Origin: Gammaproteobacteria bacterium
GTDB lineage: Bacteria > Pseudomonadota > Gammaproteobacteria > SZUA-229
Direction: 5' to 3'
Assembly (NCBI GenBank): GCA_026195895.1
Contig: JAPHRO010000008.1
Span: 1 to 49,701, forward strand
Length of the DNA: 49,701 bases
Shown: positions 22,526 to 30,591 of the stretch, piece after piece
Position numbering within the stretch: the stretch's first letter is position 1
Layout of the letters: every line of letters starts with the position of its first letter
The notes under the pieces: generated by a model
Told to the model about the DNA's origin: nothing
Database searches by the model: none
What the model saw: the letters and a program-made list of their open reading frames with translations, nothing else
Translations under genes and position numbers: made by a program

Positions 22526-23184
22526 TGTTTGGTATTTATCGAGATTTATTGACGCGAAAACTGATCTTTGGCGTTACTCTCGGTGCCGCCATATTTTTTA
22601 TGTTGGTTGGCCTGGTTTTCTGGGGCGGTTTTAATACAGCAATGGAAGCGACAAATAATCTGGAGTTTTGTATTAGTTGTCATGAGATGAAAGACACCGT
22701 ATATCATGAATATACTCAATCAGTTCATTATAAAAATCGAGTAGGTATTCGAGTAAGTTGTCCTGATTGTCACGTTCCCAGAGAATGGACTCATAAAGTT
22801 GTACGAAAAATAAAAGCCAGTAATGAAGTGTTGCATAAAATTATTGGTACTATAAATACTGCAGAAAAATTTAATGCAAAACGTCTTGAATTAGCTACCA
22901 GTGTCTGGAAGAGCATGAAACAAACGGATTCGCGAGAATGCCGAAATTGTCATTCATTTTCTGCTATGGATATTAAAGCGCAGCAAAGCCGTAGTGGTCT
23001 GGTTCATAAATATTCGCAACATCGCGATAAAACCTGTATTGATTGTCATAAAGGGATAGCCCATCAACTACCTGAAGGCGTGGATGTTTATCGTGGTGGA
23101 AGTGATGATGATCATGAATTTTATGAAAAGTTAAATCTTCCCTGTTACAAGTGCCATAAGGATATGCAAACAACAGATTTTTAA
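22525..23184 (+). CDS. napC: NapC/NirT-family quinol dehydrogenase with five haem motifs
   Basis: 219 residues: an N-terminal membrane anchor (about 13-35) and the four usual haem sites CISCH (49-53), CPDCH (79-83), CRNCH (139-143) and CIDCH (171-175), spaced as in NapC. A fifth site, CYKCH (207-211), is in a short C-terminal extension. NapC takes electrons from membrane quinol and passes them to periplasmic partners, usually NapB. With no NapB here, the extra haem might contact NapA or the dihaem cytochrome. Last gene of the operon; its start overlaps the ankyrin frame. Confidence 0.88.
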   Translation: MFGIYRDLLTRKLIFGVTLGAAIFFMLVGLVFWGGFNTAMEATNNLEFCISCHEMKDTVYHEYTQSVHYKNRVGIRVSCPDCHVPREWTHKVVRKIKASNEVLHKIIGTINTAEKFNAKRLELATSVWKSMKQTDSRECRNCHSFSAMDIKAQQSRSGLVHKYSQHRDKTCIDCHKGIAHQLPEGVDVYRGGSDDDHEFYEKLNLPCYKCHKDMQTTDF

Positions 23185-23291
23185 TGAGTTGAATACAATG
23201 GATATATCATCTGGTGTCTCCATTTGACAGGCTATTGTTTTAAACGGGTGCATCCAGGTATTATCTGTGTTCTTCAGTTGTTGGTAGTGAC

Positions 23292-23735
23292 TTATTTCTG
23301 CGCCAGGATTCGATCCAGGCAATTGGCAAAGTTCTGGCCATCTCGTTGACTATAAGCTGATGGACCGCCTGATACTTCACCCGTTGAACGCAATTCTTCC
23401 ATTAAGTCCCGCATGCTTAGACGCTGCTTGATATTGTCTTCGGTGTATTTTTCGCCACGGGGGTTAATAACAGTAGCGCCTTTATCGATAGCATCTGATG
23501 CCAGTGGGATATCAGCGGTAATGACCAGATCACCTGATTTTAAATTATCCACTATAAAATTGTCAGCTTCATCAAAACCCTGAGATACCTGTATGGATTT
23601 TATCAGGGCCGATTTAGGTTTTTGGATATACTGATTTGCTACCAGAGTAACGGGTGTTTTAGTCCTGTTTGATGCACGAAAAATAATTTCCTTTACGATA
23701 TTTGGGCAGGCGTCTGCATCAATCCAGATATGCAT
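23292..23735 (-). CDS. yaiI: YaiI/YqxD family (UPF0178) protein
   Basis: 147 residues with the family's conserved [10 protein letters not shown] at the start, [17 protein letters not shown] in the middle and [20 protein letters not shown] at the end. The fold is PIN/NYN-like and suggests a nuclease, but no activity is established. The start ATG overlaps the stop of the upstream acetyltransferase gene by one base (TAATG), so they are translated together. Convergent with napC. Confidence 0.9.
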   Translation of the reverse strand: MHIWIDADACPNIVKEIIFRASNRTKTPVTLVANQYIQKPKSALIKSIQVSQGFDEADNFIVDNLKSGDLVITADIPLASDAIDKGATVINPRGEKYTEDNIKQRLSMRDLMEELRSTGEVSGGPSAYSQRDGQNFANCLDRILAQK

Positions 23736-24163
23736 TACAGTTTTTTACTCATCTTGTAGTGTTGAATGGAATCAAATAGTAAATAGGACTTTTCAATAAA
23801 CTTATAACCACGTTTTTCATAAAAACCCACGGCATTTTCTCTGGCATGTAGAAAAATTTCATTAGCCTGTTGCTGAATGCTATAGTTTTCCATCTGCTGC
23901 AGCAGGCGTTTGCCTATGCCTTTGTTCTGCTGGCTGTCATCAACGGCCATATAACGTAACTGCGCCTGGTTTTTGTTGATGAATTGTAAACGGGCGACAG
24001 CAATAACATCTTTGTTCTCAATAGCCATCAGGTGAAAACTGTTGCACTCGTCAATATCTTTTTCGCTGCCCCGGGGTTCATTCCAGGGGGCTCTTAACAT
24101 GCGCCAGCGTAGTTCAAAATATTTTTCAAATTCTTCGTCTGTTTTCGGTGAGATTATTTTCAT
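23735..24163 (-). CDS. GNAT-family N-acetyltransferase
   Basis: About 142 residues with the GNAT acetyl-CoA loop [15 protein letters not shown] and the C-terminal [13 protein letters not shown] motif. The pattern RWRMLRAPW near the start is seen in small ElaA/YjcF-like acyltransferases. I prefer the ATG at 24163 ([12 protein letters not shown]); a longer frame to 24208 has no better signal. Substrate unknown. Confidence 0.82.
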   Translation of the reverse strand: MKIISPKTDEEFEKYFELRWRMLRAPWNEPRGSEKDIDECNSFHLMAIENKDVIAVARLQFINKNQAQLRYMAVDDSQQNKGIGKRLLQQMENYSIQQQANEIFLHARENAVGFYEKRGYKFIEKSYLLFDSIQHYKMSKKL

Positions 24164-24238
24164 ATTTGTTTGCTGTGCACAAATATTTTTTCTGTCTTCT
24201 TTATACACAAGAGTGAGTCAGGCGAAGCTGGCCCGCAC

Positions 24239-24260
24239 TTGCGAGTGTGGAAACTCGCAA
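24239..24260. other. Hairpin upstream of the GNAT gene
   Basis: TTGCGAGT and ACTCGCAA form a perfect eight-base inverted repeat around GTGGAA. It lies in the 164-base gap between two minus-strand genes. Without a clear T-run it may be an operator or mRNA structure rather than a terminator. Confidence 0.4.
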
Positions 24261-24327
24261 ATAGATCCTGCGCAGCATACAAATCATAAGCAATTAAATT
24301 CATAACTAAGCTAATAAGTAAAATGTC

Positions 24328-24936
24328 TTACGCAAAACTAACCCATGTAGTCGCCACATACTTTACACCTTTCTGTAATTGCGAGTTTCGGTGTTCGTGG
24401 GTCCAGAATGGCGGAAATAATGCAAGCGCGCCTTCTACCGGTTGAACAGCAGTTTCCTGAAACATAAACTCAGTGGCACCCCCGGGGCCAGGAACATCGT
24501 TCAGGTACCATAGGGCAACTAATTGTCGATCAGCAAAATCATGGCTGCCACCATCAATGTGCCAGTTATAGTATTCACCTTCCTGTGTGCGTTGCATAGC
24601 ATAGCCAACGTCTTTAAACGGGCCTTTAAAGAATGGGAAGCCCTCGCTAAATTCACGCAGGGCCTGACTCAACGAACGAAACAGTTCCTGGTTGATATCT
24701 TTCCAGTGTTCATGGGTGCTGATGGCAATATCGGTGGATTTTTTTATATTGTGGTCTTCTTTAAAGTCCTGGCCAATGCGGCCCCGATACTGGTCTTCGG
24801 GTTGAGCTTCAAAACGGCGAATCATCTCACGGCAAATATCCCTGGCCAGCGCGTTTTCTTTCAGGAAAATAAAGCTGCCCGGTTTTACTTCTTTGATATT
24901 CGGTATTTCTTTAGCTTGCGTAGAATCGTGATACAT
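24328..24936 (-). CDS. Fe(II)/2-oxoglutarate oxygenase
   Basis: 202 residues with the prolyl-hydroxylase-like core: H126 and D128 in YNWHIDGGSH, LVALWYLNDVPGPGGATEF, and a distal histidine in PPFWTHEHRN. A lysine (VKYVATTW) occupies the place often taken by arginine for 2-oxoglutarate. This is the third iron/2-oxoglutarate oxygenase in the window. The substrate may be a protein side chain, but nothing in the context identifies it. Confidence 0.78.
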   Translation of the reverse strand: MYHDSTQAKEIPNIKEVKPGSFIFLKENALARDICREMIRRFEAQPEDQYRGRIGQDFKEDHNIKKSTDIAISTHEHWKDINQELFRSLSQALREFSEGFPFFKGPFKDVGYAMQRTQEGEYYNWHIDGGSHDFADRQLVALWYLNDVPGPGGATEFMFQETAVQPVEGALALFPPFWTHEHRNSQLQKGVKYVATTWVSFA

Positions 24937-24980
24937 GGTGTGAACTCGTGAAAAATTTTAGATATTGTAAATGGTATTGT

Positions 24981-26012
24981 TTATAAATAATTGCTTTTTA
25001 TCAATGATTCCATGTAGGGGGCTGATTCTTCACCATGTTGGCTATGTAGCTCTAATATTGATTGACCAATGCCCAGCCAGTGTTTTTCTGCTTTGTTAAT
25101 TAATTTTTTCATTGGCGATAAATCGCTATTTTTTAGCCATTGTTGATAAGTATCTAGCAGGCTTGGAAATATCAGTTTGCTCATGCTGCTGAGATTGGCG
25201 AAATAAAAATGTATTTGTGCGGGTTCCGCGTTTCTTATCAGTTGCGGCAAAGTGGACAGGCTGTCGGCAATATTATCCCGTATGGCGCGAGCCATCAGTT
25301 CAGCCTGGGAGCGAGGTAAATCGGCCAGCATCTGCTCCCAGCTTTCTCCGAGTAGCTGGCCAGCTTTAATCTCACCAATTTCATGTTGTAGTACAGTATC
25401 GACTTCATTGTTAGTCATGAATTCAACGGCATCTTCCGGTTTGTTTTTAAAATCGTAACAGGCCAGTGCCCGAGATAAGGCGGATTCATTTTTATGCCAT
25501 TGTGATTCTTCAAATTTTTCCCAGATGTAGCGACGCAAGGATTCGCGGCGAATGAACACGCATTTGTCCAGCGCCATGCCGGGTGGTGCTGCCAGATCTC
25601 TGGCCAGTTCAGTTGCAGACACATAGAGTGAATAGTCGTCGTAGTTTTGCTGATGAACCAGTTCGGCTAAAAAGAATACTGGTTTTCCGTAGAGGCCATA
25701 ACCGCCGCTGTACACAAGATTTTCCGCTGTCAGGTGTTGATTGATACGACGTGTTTCAAAAGGATTGATTTTTTCGCCGCCAACAATAACTGGAGAGTAT
25801 TCATTATCTTCCATGGTATCCCATAGCGTTTCCCGTTCGGTTAACCATGGGCCGATAAGATCATTGGGTATTGCTTCTCCGAAAGGCTGCTGTTTTTCCC
25901 AGCGATAAAACTCTCGCATTTTCAGCAGATAAATGCATAACGTGTAGTTACCCGCATATTGCGCATCGGATATATGGCAATTGTTCTGTACTGTTGTTTG
26001 TAAATCGTTCAT
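24981..26012 (-). CDS. Uncharacterised protein, possibly Sfum_1244-type family
   Basis: 343 residues, soluble, with the N-terminal pattern NCHISDAQYAGNYTLCIYLLKMREFYRWE followed by WLTERETLWD and ENLVYSGGYGLYGKPVFFLAEL. I recall this pattern from a family named after a Syntrophobacter protein (Sfum_1244), seen in several sulfur-metabolising bacteria; no activity is known to me. The C-terminal half is helical. It stands 44 bases upstream of the oxygenase gene on the same strand and may share its mRNA. Confidence 0.65.
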   Translation of the reverse strand: MNDLQTTVQNNCHISDAQYAGNYTLCIYLLKMREFYRWEKQQPFGEAIPNDLIGPWLTERETLWDTMEDNEYSPVIVGGEKINPFETRRINQHLTAENLVYSGGYGLYGKPVFFLAELVHQQNYDDYSLYVSATELARDLAAPPGMALDKCVFIRRESLRRYIWEKFEESQWHKNESALSRALACYDFKNKPEDAVEFMTNNEVDTVLQHEIGEIKAGQLLGESWEQMLADLPRSQAELMARAIRDNIADSLSTLPQLIRNAEPAQIHFYFANLSSMSKLIFPSLLDTYQQWLKNSDLSPMKKLINKAEKHWLGIGQSILELHSQHGEESAPYMESLIKSNYL

Positions 26013-26059
26013 GCATAAACCCCAGAAATTGAGGAGATAATTCCCTGGTCGTCACTCCT

Positions 26060-26113
26060 GCGCATCCATGCGCTCGCGACATACCGTACATCCTGTATAT
26101 AAAATAGTATAAT
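26060..26113. promoter_or_regulatory. Palindrome and possible -10 box in the divergent gap before the gene at 26185
   Basis: GCGCAT-CC-ATGCGC (26060-26073) is a perfect palindrome, and TATAAT stands at 26108-26113 in plus orientation. No good -35 is seen. The 172-base gap separates divergent genes, so a promoter is expected here. Confidence 0.3.
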
Positions 26114-26184
26114 AACTGGCTATTCAATATCCCTTCCATTTAGGCAGGAATAGAGCAGCATAAAATTAACGGTGAGTAATACCC

Positions 26185-26766
26185 ATGAGAATGAGAACCA
26201 AATGGCATAACAAAGAAAGACAGGTTTCCGTCGAGGAGAAGGCTAATACCATGGCCTTTATTTCCTGGCGAATTGCTATGGGTATGGTGTTGAATCTGGA
26301 AAACGAAAATTTTCAAACCGATACACAAAAACAGCGTATGGATATTATTCAGGAAGTGGTTGCCTTTCTGGTGTCCGTGACCGATCGGCTGGTAGTCGAG
26401 CAGATGGATGAGCAGGAGCGCAGCGAACTGATTACTAAAATGGCGCTGAAATTAGCCACTACTTACCAGGAAAACTGTGAAGATCTTATCGTCCGAAATA
26501 CAGATTATAAATCGGGTTTTATTGATGTGCTTAATAACCGTCTTAACGCCTATGCTGTGTGTGGGTGGGACGATGAAAAAGACATGCCAGGCTACCAGTA
26601 TAAGCGCGATTTTGGTGACTTTGTAACACGTCAGATGGGTGAAAAAGACCGGAAGTGGGTCACCGAGCATGTGATGGAAATCGAAGTCCCCGAAGCCATG
26701 GAAAACCTGAAAAAAGCCAAAACCGAAATGGTGGATGGGCGTAGTACAGCGCGTTTGGGGACTTAG
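26185..26766 (+). CDS. Hypothetical 193-residue protein
   Basis: A soluble, charged, mainly helical protein (MRMRTKWHNKERQVSVEEKANTMAFISWRIAMG...), with two cysteines and no signal peptide. GGTGA stands upstream of the start. The hydrophobic/charged repeat pattern suggests helical bundles. I do not recognise the family. It is a single gene, followed by repeat copy B and a bidirectional terminator. Confidence 0.65.
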   Translation: MRMRTKWHNKERQVSVEEKANTMAFISWRIAMGMVLNLENENFQTDTQKQRMDIIQEVVAFLVSVTDRLVVEQMDEQERSELITKMALKLATTYQENCEDLIVRNTDYKSGFIDVLNNRLNAYAVCGWDDEKDMPGYQYKRDFGDFVTRQMGEKDRKWVTEHVMEIEVPEAMENLKKAKTEMVDGRSTARLGT

Positions 26767-26783
26767 CAGGCAAAAAGCATTCC

Positions 26784-26872
26784 TTCGCAAATGAACGCGA
26801 ATAAACGCAAATGGTGAGTTTGTGCGCCTGCGGCGCTCCACACATAAAAATGCTTTTGATTTTATTTGCGGA
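26784..26872. repeat. MITE-like palindromic repeat, copy B (right end shortened)
   Basis: It begins TTCGCAAATGAACGCGAAT like copy C, has the central GCGCC-TGC-GGCGC hairpin and then TTGATTTTATTTGCGGA. Compared with copy C, about 20 bases are missing from the right arm, exactly between two ATTTGCG words, which suggests a deletion by recombination between short repeats. Confidence 0.75.
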
Positions 26873-26887
26873 TTAAATATTGTGCAT

Positions 26888-26917
26888 AAAAAAGGCCGGA
26901 ACAAGTCCGGCCTTTTT
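26888..26917 (-). terminator. Bidirectional Rho-independent terminator
   Basis: AAAAAGGCCGGA-ACAAG-TCCGGCCTTTTT: a seven base pair GC-rich stem extended by A/T runs on both sides. It follows the minus-strand gene at 26940 and the plus-strand gene at 26185. Confidence 0.9.
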
Positions 26918-26939
26918 AAATTAACTTAAAACTTGACGC

Positions 26940-27134
26940 TTAAGCTTTGAAGTTAGCAGCATTGTCAGTGTTGTGGTTGCTACCGTCTTCGAAACCAGCG
27001 GAGTAGGCATCAGTAACACGCTGTTCTTCACGCTCTGGGTTACATACGTAACCACCCTGCCAACCCTGAATATATTCTGGATCGATACCATCTTTTTCCA
27101 GTTTAACAACTGTATCGTAGTACTCTTGGTTCAT
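26940..27134 (-). CDS. Small 64-residue conserved-looking protein
   Basis: A hydrophilic, acidic protein (MNQEYYDTVVKLEKDGIDPEYIQGWQGG...) with a strong AGGAG ribosome site and its own terminator. It has one cysteine (YVCNPE) and no membrane segment. The GWQGG and NPEREEQRV segments look like a conserved core. The long upstream region with many inverted repeats suggests tight regulation and high expression. Function unknown; the upstream motif shared with dsrA hints at a sulfur link. Confidence 0.75.
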   Translation of the reverse strand: MNQEYYDTVVKLEKDGIDPEYIQGWQGGYVCNPEREEQRVTDAYSAGFEDGSNHNTDNAANFKA

Positions 27135-27280
27135 AGCTTACTCCTGGTAAAGACCATGTCTGTTGCTATTGCCTGGTGCATTAACCAAGCAAAATTAATA
27201 AATTCTGTGTTTTAGCGAAACTGGCATTATAGCCTATTTCAGAATGCGCAGTAGTATATAGATACTCTCTAACAGGCTAT

Positions 27281-27360
27281 ATATCCCTATAGGGGGATAT
27301 GGAACAGGCAAATAGTCCCAATATGCCTGTTTAAATGAGAATTATTCTCTACTATTGGGA
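27281..27360. promoter_or_regulatory. Cluster of inverted repeats upstream of the small gene at 27134
   Basis: ATATCCC-TATAGG-GGGATAT (27281-27300), AACAGGCA (27303-27310) with TGCCTGTT (27324-27331), and TCCCAATA (27316-27323) with TATTGGGA (27353-27360). GGGATAT half-sites recur, as upstream of dsrA. The 372-base gap 27135-27506 holds the promoters of this gene and of the divergent Sel1 gene, and no visible gene. Confidence 0.45.
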
Positions 27361-27506
27361 TATTCATCCGAGGCTGAATTTCCGATAGGCTAAAGCACCT
27401 GAACATCGAGTGGCGCATTATATATTACCTTACATAAGATATGTTGCGTGTTGCTATCGATGCTTTTAGGATTACTCCCCCAGAATTTAATGAATGAGGT
27501 TTTGCC

Positions 27507-27941
27507 ATGACTGAGCAGAACGAGATGATTGATCCAGACCTGGCCAGTGGTTTTGCGGCCTTCGAAGCTAAAAATTTTTCCCAGGCCATGCGCCAGTTAC
27601 TGACTTTTGCCATCGAGGGTAATGCCGATGCGCAGCATAAAGTCGCTATCATGTACCAGAATGGTCTGGGTGTTGTAGCCAGTGATGAAGAGGCCTTCAA
27701 GTGGATGAATGCGGCAGCGAATCAGGATTACGCTATTGCCCAGCATGGTCTGGGGTTTATGTATCTGGAAGGCGAATGTGTCGAGCAGGATCTGGATCAG
27801 GCCATCGTCTGGTTTAAAAAAGCCATGGACCAGGGTTTAATCGGTTCTATGACGACCCTGGCGATGATGTATGAAGAAGGCCGTGGTGTTGAGAAAAATC
27901 CTGAAGAAGCGCAGCGATTGTATAAATTAGCCGGTTTCTAA
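27507..27941 (+). CDS. Sel1-repeat (TPR-like) protein
   Basis: 144 residues with three Sel1 repeats: GNADAQHKVAIMYQNGLGV, DYAIAQHGLGFMYLEGECV and GLIGSMTTLAMMYEEGRGV. Such repeats form a curved protein-binding surface. No signal peptide is present, so it acts in the cytoplasm, probably as an adaptor. TGAGG precedes the start. Copy C of the palindromic repeat begins ten bases after the stop. Confidence 0.88.
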   Translation: MTEQNEMIDPDLASGFAAFEAKNFSQAMRQLLTFAIEGNADAQHKVAIMYQNGLGVVASDEEAFKWMNAAANQDYAIAQHGLGFMYLEGECVEQDLDQAIVWFKKAMDQGLIGSMTTLAMMYEEGRGVEKNPEEAQRLYKLAGF

Positions 27942-27951
27942 AAGCCTCTGT

Positions 27952-28058
27952 CCGCAAATGAACGCGAATAAACGCTAATTTTTGATTAGTGCGCCTGCGG
28001 CGTACGATACAAAAATAAGCCTTTGATTTTATTTGCGTTTATTCGCGTTCATTTGCGG
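27952..28058. repeat. MITE-like palindromic repeat, copy C (most complete)
   Basis: 107 bases with perfect 23-base terminal inverted repeats (27952-27974 and 28036-28058, starting CCGCAAATGAACGCGAAT) and a central CGCC-TGC-GGCG hairpin. It lies between the Sel1 gene and the AAA+ ATPase gene, whose start is 34 bases further on. No coding capacity. Confidence 0.85.
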
Positions 28059-28092
28059 TAAATATTTCTTTTTACATATTTCAAGGTTTTAT

Positions 28093-29133
28093 ATGCGTCC
28101 AGCAAAACTACTCGTTGTTTTGGAGCGAGAATTTAACAGTACCGAAAGCGGTCATCATACCCCGGTGATGCTGTGGGGCCCACCGGGTGTGGGCAAATCG
28201 CAGATGGTGGCCCAGGTCGCGGCCAAACATAAGGTGCCGGTGATTGATATTCGTCTATCCCAGATGGAACCCAGTGATTTACGCGGTATTCCTTTCCGCA
28301 CCGATGACTCGGTGGAATGGGCGGTTCCCGCGATGTTGCCCGATGTCAGACGTCACGGCCCCAAGGGCATCCTGTTTCTGGATGAAATTACCTCGGCACC
28401 GCCCAGCGTGTCCGCCGCAGCTTACCAGTTGATCCTGGATCGCAAGCTGGGCAATTATGAAGTGCCCGACGGCTGGGCGATTTTTGCCGCCGGTAACCGC
28501 CAGGGCGACCGCGGTGTCACCTACACTATGCCGGCCCCACTGGCCAATCGCTTCTCCCATTACGATGTCGATGTGAACCTGGATGACTGGGTAGCCTGGG
28601 CCTGGGATAACGATATTAATGAACGCGTGATCGCGTTTTTACGCTTCCGTCCCGATTTATTATTTGATTTCGATCCGGCGCACAATCCCGTTGCCTTTCC
28701 GTCGCCTCGTTCCTGGGAATTTGCCCATAACGCGCTGCATAAATTTGAAGATCATCCGGAGCTGTTCCTGGGGGCTTTGCAAGCCTGTGTCGGACCGGCT
28801 GCGGGCGTCGAGCTGAATGCCTTTATCGATAGCATGGAACATATGCCCGATCTGGATGCGATTATTGCCGGTGAGAATGTCTCTGCGCCGAAAGAGATCG
28901 ATTTGCAGTATGCCGTCGCTGCTGCTCTGGTCGGTCGTGCGATTCAGGTAAAAGGCCAGGAACATGCTGCCGAAGTGATGGGTAAAATTCTCAGTTTTGC
29001 AAAAAAATTCCGCCAGAAAGAAATGGGCGTGATGATGGTATCTGACATGCATCGCGCCATTGGTGAAGACATTTTTGCCGTGCCTGAATTTTCTGACTGG
29101 GCCAATGATATTGCTGAATTGATGATCTATTAA
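28093..29133 (+). CDS. MoxR-type AAA+ ATPase
   Basis: 346 residues. Walker A GPPGVGKS (29-36), Walker B ILFLDEI (about 94-100), sensor 1 AAGNRQGDRG and an arginine-finger region ANRFSHYDVD mark a MoxR/CbbQ-like ATPase. These act with a VWA-domain partner to remodel or load metal into target enzymes; the partner is the next gene, 20 bases on. The start at 28093 has CAAGG upstream; the frame runs back into repeat copy C, which is not coding. The base composition of this gene and the next looks richer in GC than the neighbours. Confidence 0.85.
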   Translation: MRPAKLLVVLEREFNSTESGHHTPVMLWGPPGVGKSQMVAQVAAKHKVPVIDIRLSQMEPSDLRGIPFRTDDSVEWAVPAMLPDVRRHGPKGILFLDEITSAPPSVSAAAYQLILDRKLGNYEVPDGWAIFAAGNRQGDRGVTYTMPAPLANRFSHYDVDVNLDDWVAWAWDNDINERVIAFLRFRPDLLFDFDPAHNPVAFPSPRSWEFAHNALHKFEDHPELFLGALQACVGPAAGVELNAFIDSMEHMPDLDAIIAGENVSAPKEIDLQYAVAAALVGRAIQVKGQEHAAEVMGKILSFAKKFRQKEMGVMMVSDMHRAIGEDIFAVPEFSDWANDIAELMIY

Positions 29134-29153
29134 TCGCAGCGTCAGCCGAACGA

Positions 29154-30446
29154 ATGCCATTAGATCTAGACAAAAAACTCGCCACTGCGCGCACCAAGCT
29201 GATCCTGGAAAAACCGTTTCTGGGAGCACTGGTGCTGCGTCTGCCCATGGTGCGCGCCAAAGATGACTGGTGCGACACCACTTTTAGCAATGGCAAAAAA
29301 CTCTATTACAATGAGCACTATATCGATGCGCTGTCGCCGGAGCAGACCCAGTTTGCCCTGGCACATGAAGCCCTGCATTGCGCCCTGTCTCATTTTGCTC
29401 GGCGCCAGAACAGGGTAAAACATCGCTGGGATATGGCCTGCGACTTTGCCATTAACCCCATGTTGATCAACGATGGCCTGACACCTCCCGTGGACGCCCT
29501 GTATCTGCGGGAATACGCCGATATGACGGCGGAGGAAATTTACCCCTGCCTGGAAGACAACGACAATGATCAGGAGCGTGAGCTGGAGCAGGAACTGAAT
29601 CCAGATTCAGACAATGATGAAGGTGAAGGTGGTAGCGGCGACCAGCACGACCAGAAAGAAGGCCAGGAGCAGAAACAGAAAGGCGATAAGGGCCAGGGCG
29701 AAGAAGACGGCGGTGCCCGCGAGGATAATTCAGACACTGGTGACGGTGATGGCAAAGGCCAGCGTCCACCCGATGAAGAGGGCGAAGGCGAGCCGGATCC
29801 GCTAACTCCGCAAGAAATTGAATCCCTGAGCCTGCAATGGCAGCAACGCATGGCCAGCGCCGCGCAGCAGGCGATACAGGCGGGCAAGCTGGGTGGCTCC
29901 ATGGCACGCATGGTGGATCATCTGCTGCAGCCCAAATTACCCTGGCGTATGTTACTGGCGCGCTATATGACCATGGTGGCGCGTGATGATTACACGTATT
30001 CGCGTCCTTCCAGTCGTCGTGGCGACCCGGTCATCTATCCCAGTCTGCGTAGTAGTCAGTTAAACATAGTGATTGCGCTGGATATCAGTGGCTCGATTTC
30101 GGATAAGGAAATTGGTGAATTTATCTCCGAAATCGATGCTATTAAAAGCCAGTTACGGGCGCGCATTACCCTGTTAGCCTGCGATTCAAAACTGGCTGAA
30201 GGGGGGCCGTGGATGTACGAGTCCTGGGAAGAATTTGTCATGCCAGAAAAATTTCATGGCGGCGGTGGTACCAGCTTCAAGCCCGTGATTGAATGGGCCG
30301 ATGAGCAGGATCAGGCACCGGATTTAATCGTCTATTTCACCGATGCACAGGGGGAATTCCCTGAACAGGAACCGGCTTTTCCGGTAATCTGGCTGGTTAA
30401 AGGTAAAACACCGGTGCCCTGGGGCCAGCGTGTACAGTTGAATTAA
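29154..30446 (+). CDS. VWA-like protein with N-terminal metallopeptidase-like domain (DUF2201 type)
   Basis: 430 residues. The N-terminal domain carries HEALHCALSH (H71, E72, H75), an HExxH zinc-type motif. A long acidic/glutamine-rich linker (about 130-225) follows. The C-terminal VWA-like domain has the MIDAS-like DISGSIS near residue 311 and GGGGTSF. It pairs with the upstream MoxR ATPase as a chaperone-like module. Placed directly upstream of dsrS, it may service a Dsr or other metalloenzyme; that is inference from position. Confidence 0.8.
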   Translation: MPLDLDKKLATARTKLILEKPFLGALVLRLPMVRAKDDWCDTTFSNGKKLYYNEHYIDALSPEQTQFALAHEALHCALSHFARRQNRVKHRWDMACDFAINPMLINDGLTPPVDALYLREYADMTAEEIYPCLEDNDNDQERELEQELNPDSDNDEGEGGSGDQHDQKEGQEQKQKGDKGQGEEDGGAREDNSDTGDGDGKGQRPPDEEGEGEPDPLTPQEIESLSLQWQQRMASAAQQAIQAGKLGGSMARMVDHLLQPKLPWRMLLARYMTMVARDDYTYSRPSSRRGDPVIYPSLRSSQLNIVIALDISGSISDKEIGEFISEIDAIKSQLRARITLLACDSKLAEGGPWMYESWEEFVMPEKFHGGGGTSFKPVIEWADEQDQAPDLIVYFTDAQGEFPEQEPAFPVIWLVKGKTPVPWGQRVQLN

Positions 30447-30589
30447 AAAATGATCTGTTTTCCAAATCCGTCTTTGTGTGGCAGGTTTTCAATGCCTGTG
30501 TATTCACAATATACTGCATCAGAAAATCGTTGCTTGCTCGGTTTTTGAAAAATATATTCATTTTTTGGTAAAGAATCTGGTTTAAAAAT
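30443..30589 (-). other. Open 48-codon minus-strand stretch, possible gene remnant
   Basis: Between the VWA gene and dsrS, the minus strand has an open frame with protein-like sequence (FSDAVYCEYTGIENLPHKDG) ending in TAA at 30443. It has no ATG/GTG start after the previous stop. It could be the decayed 3' end of a lost gene or chance. Confidence 0.2.
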
Positions 30590-30591
30590 TT

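Noticed and set aside
28033-28092. Longer N-terminus for the MoxR ATPase
   Set aside because: The extra 20 codons overlap the end of palindromic repeat copy C; the ATG at 28093 gives the normal MoxR start.
29154-30446. CbbO-type Rubisco activase partner
   Set aside because: The gene pair resembles CbbQ/CbbO in principle, but no Rubisco genes are in the window and the N-terminal HEALH domain fits the DUF2201 type better.
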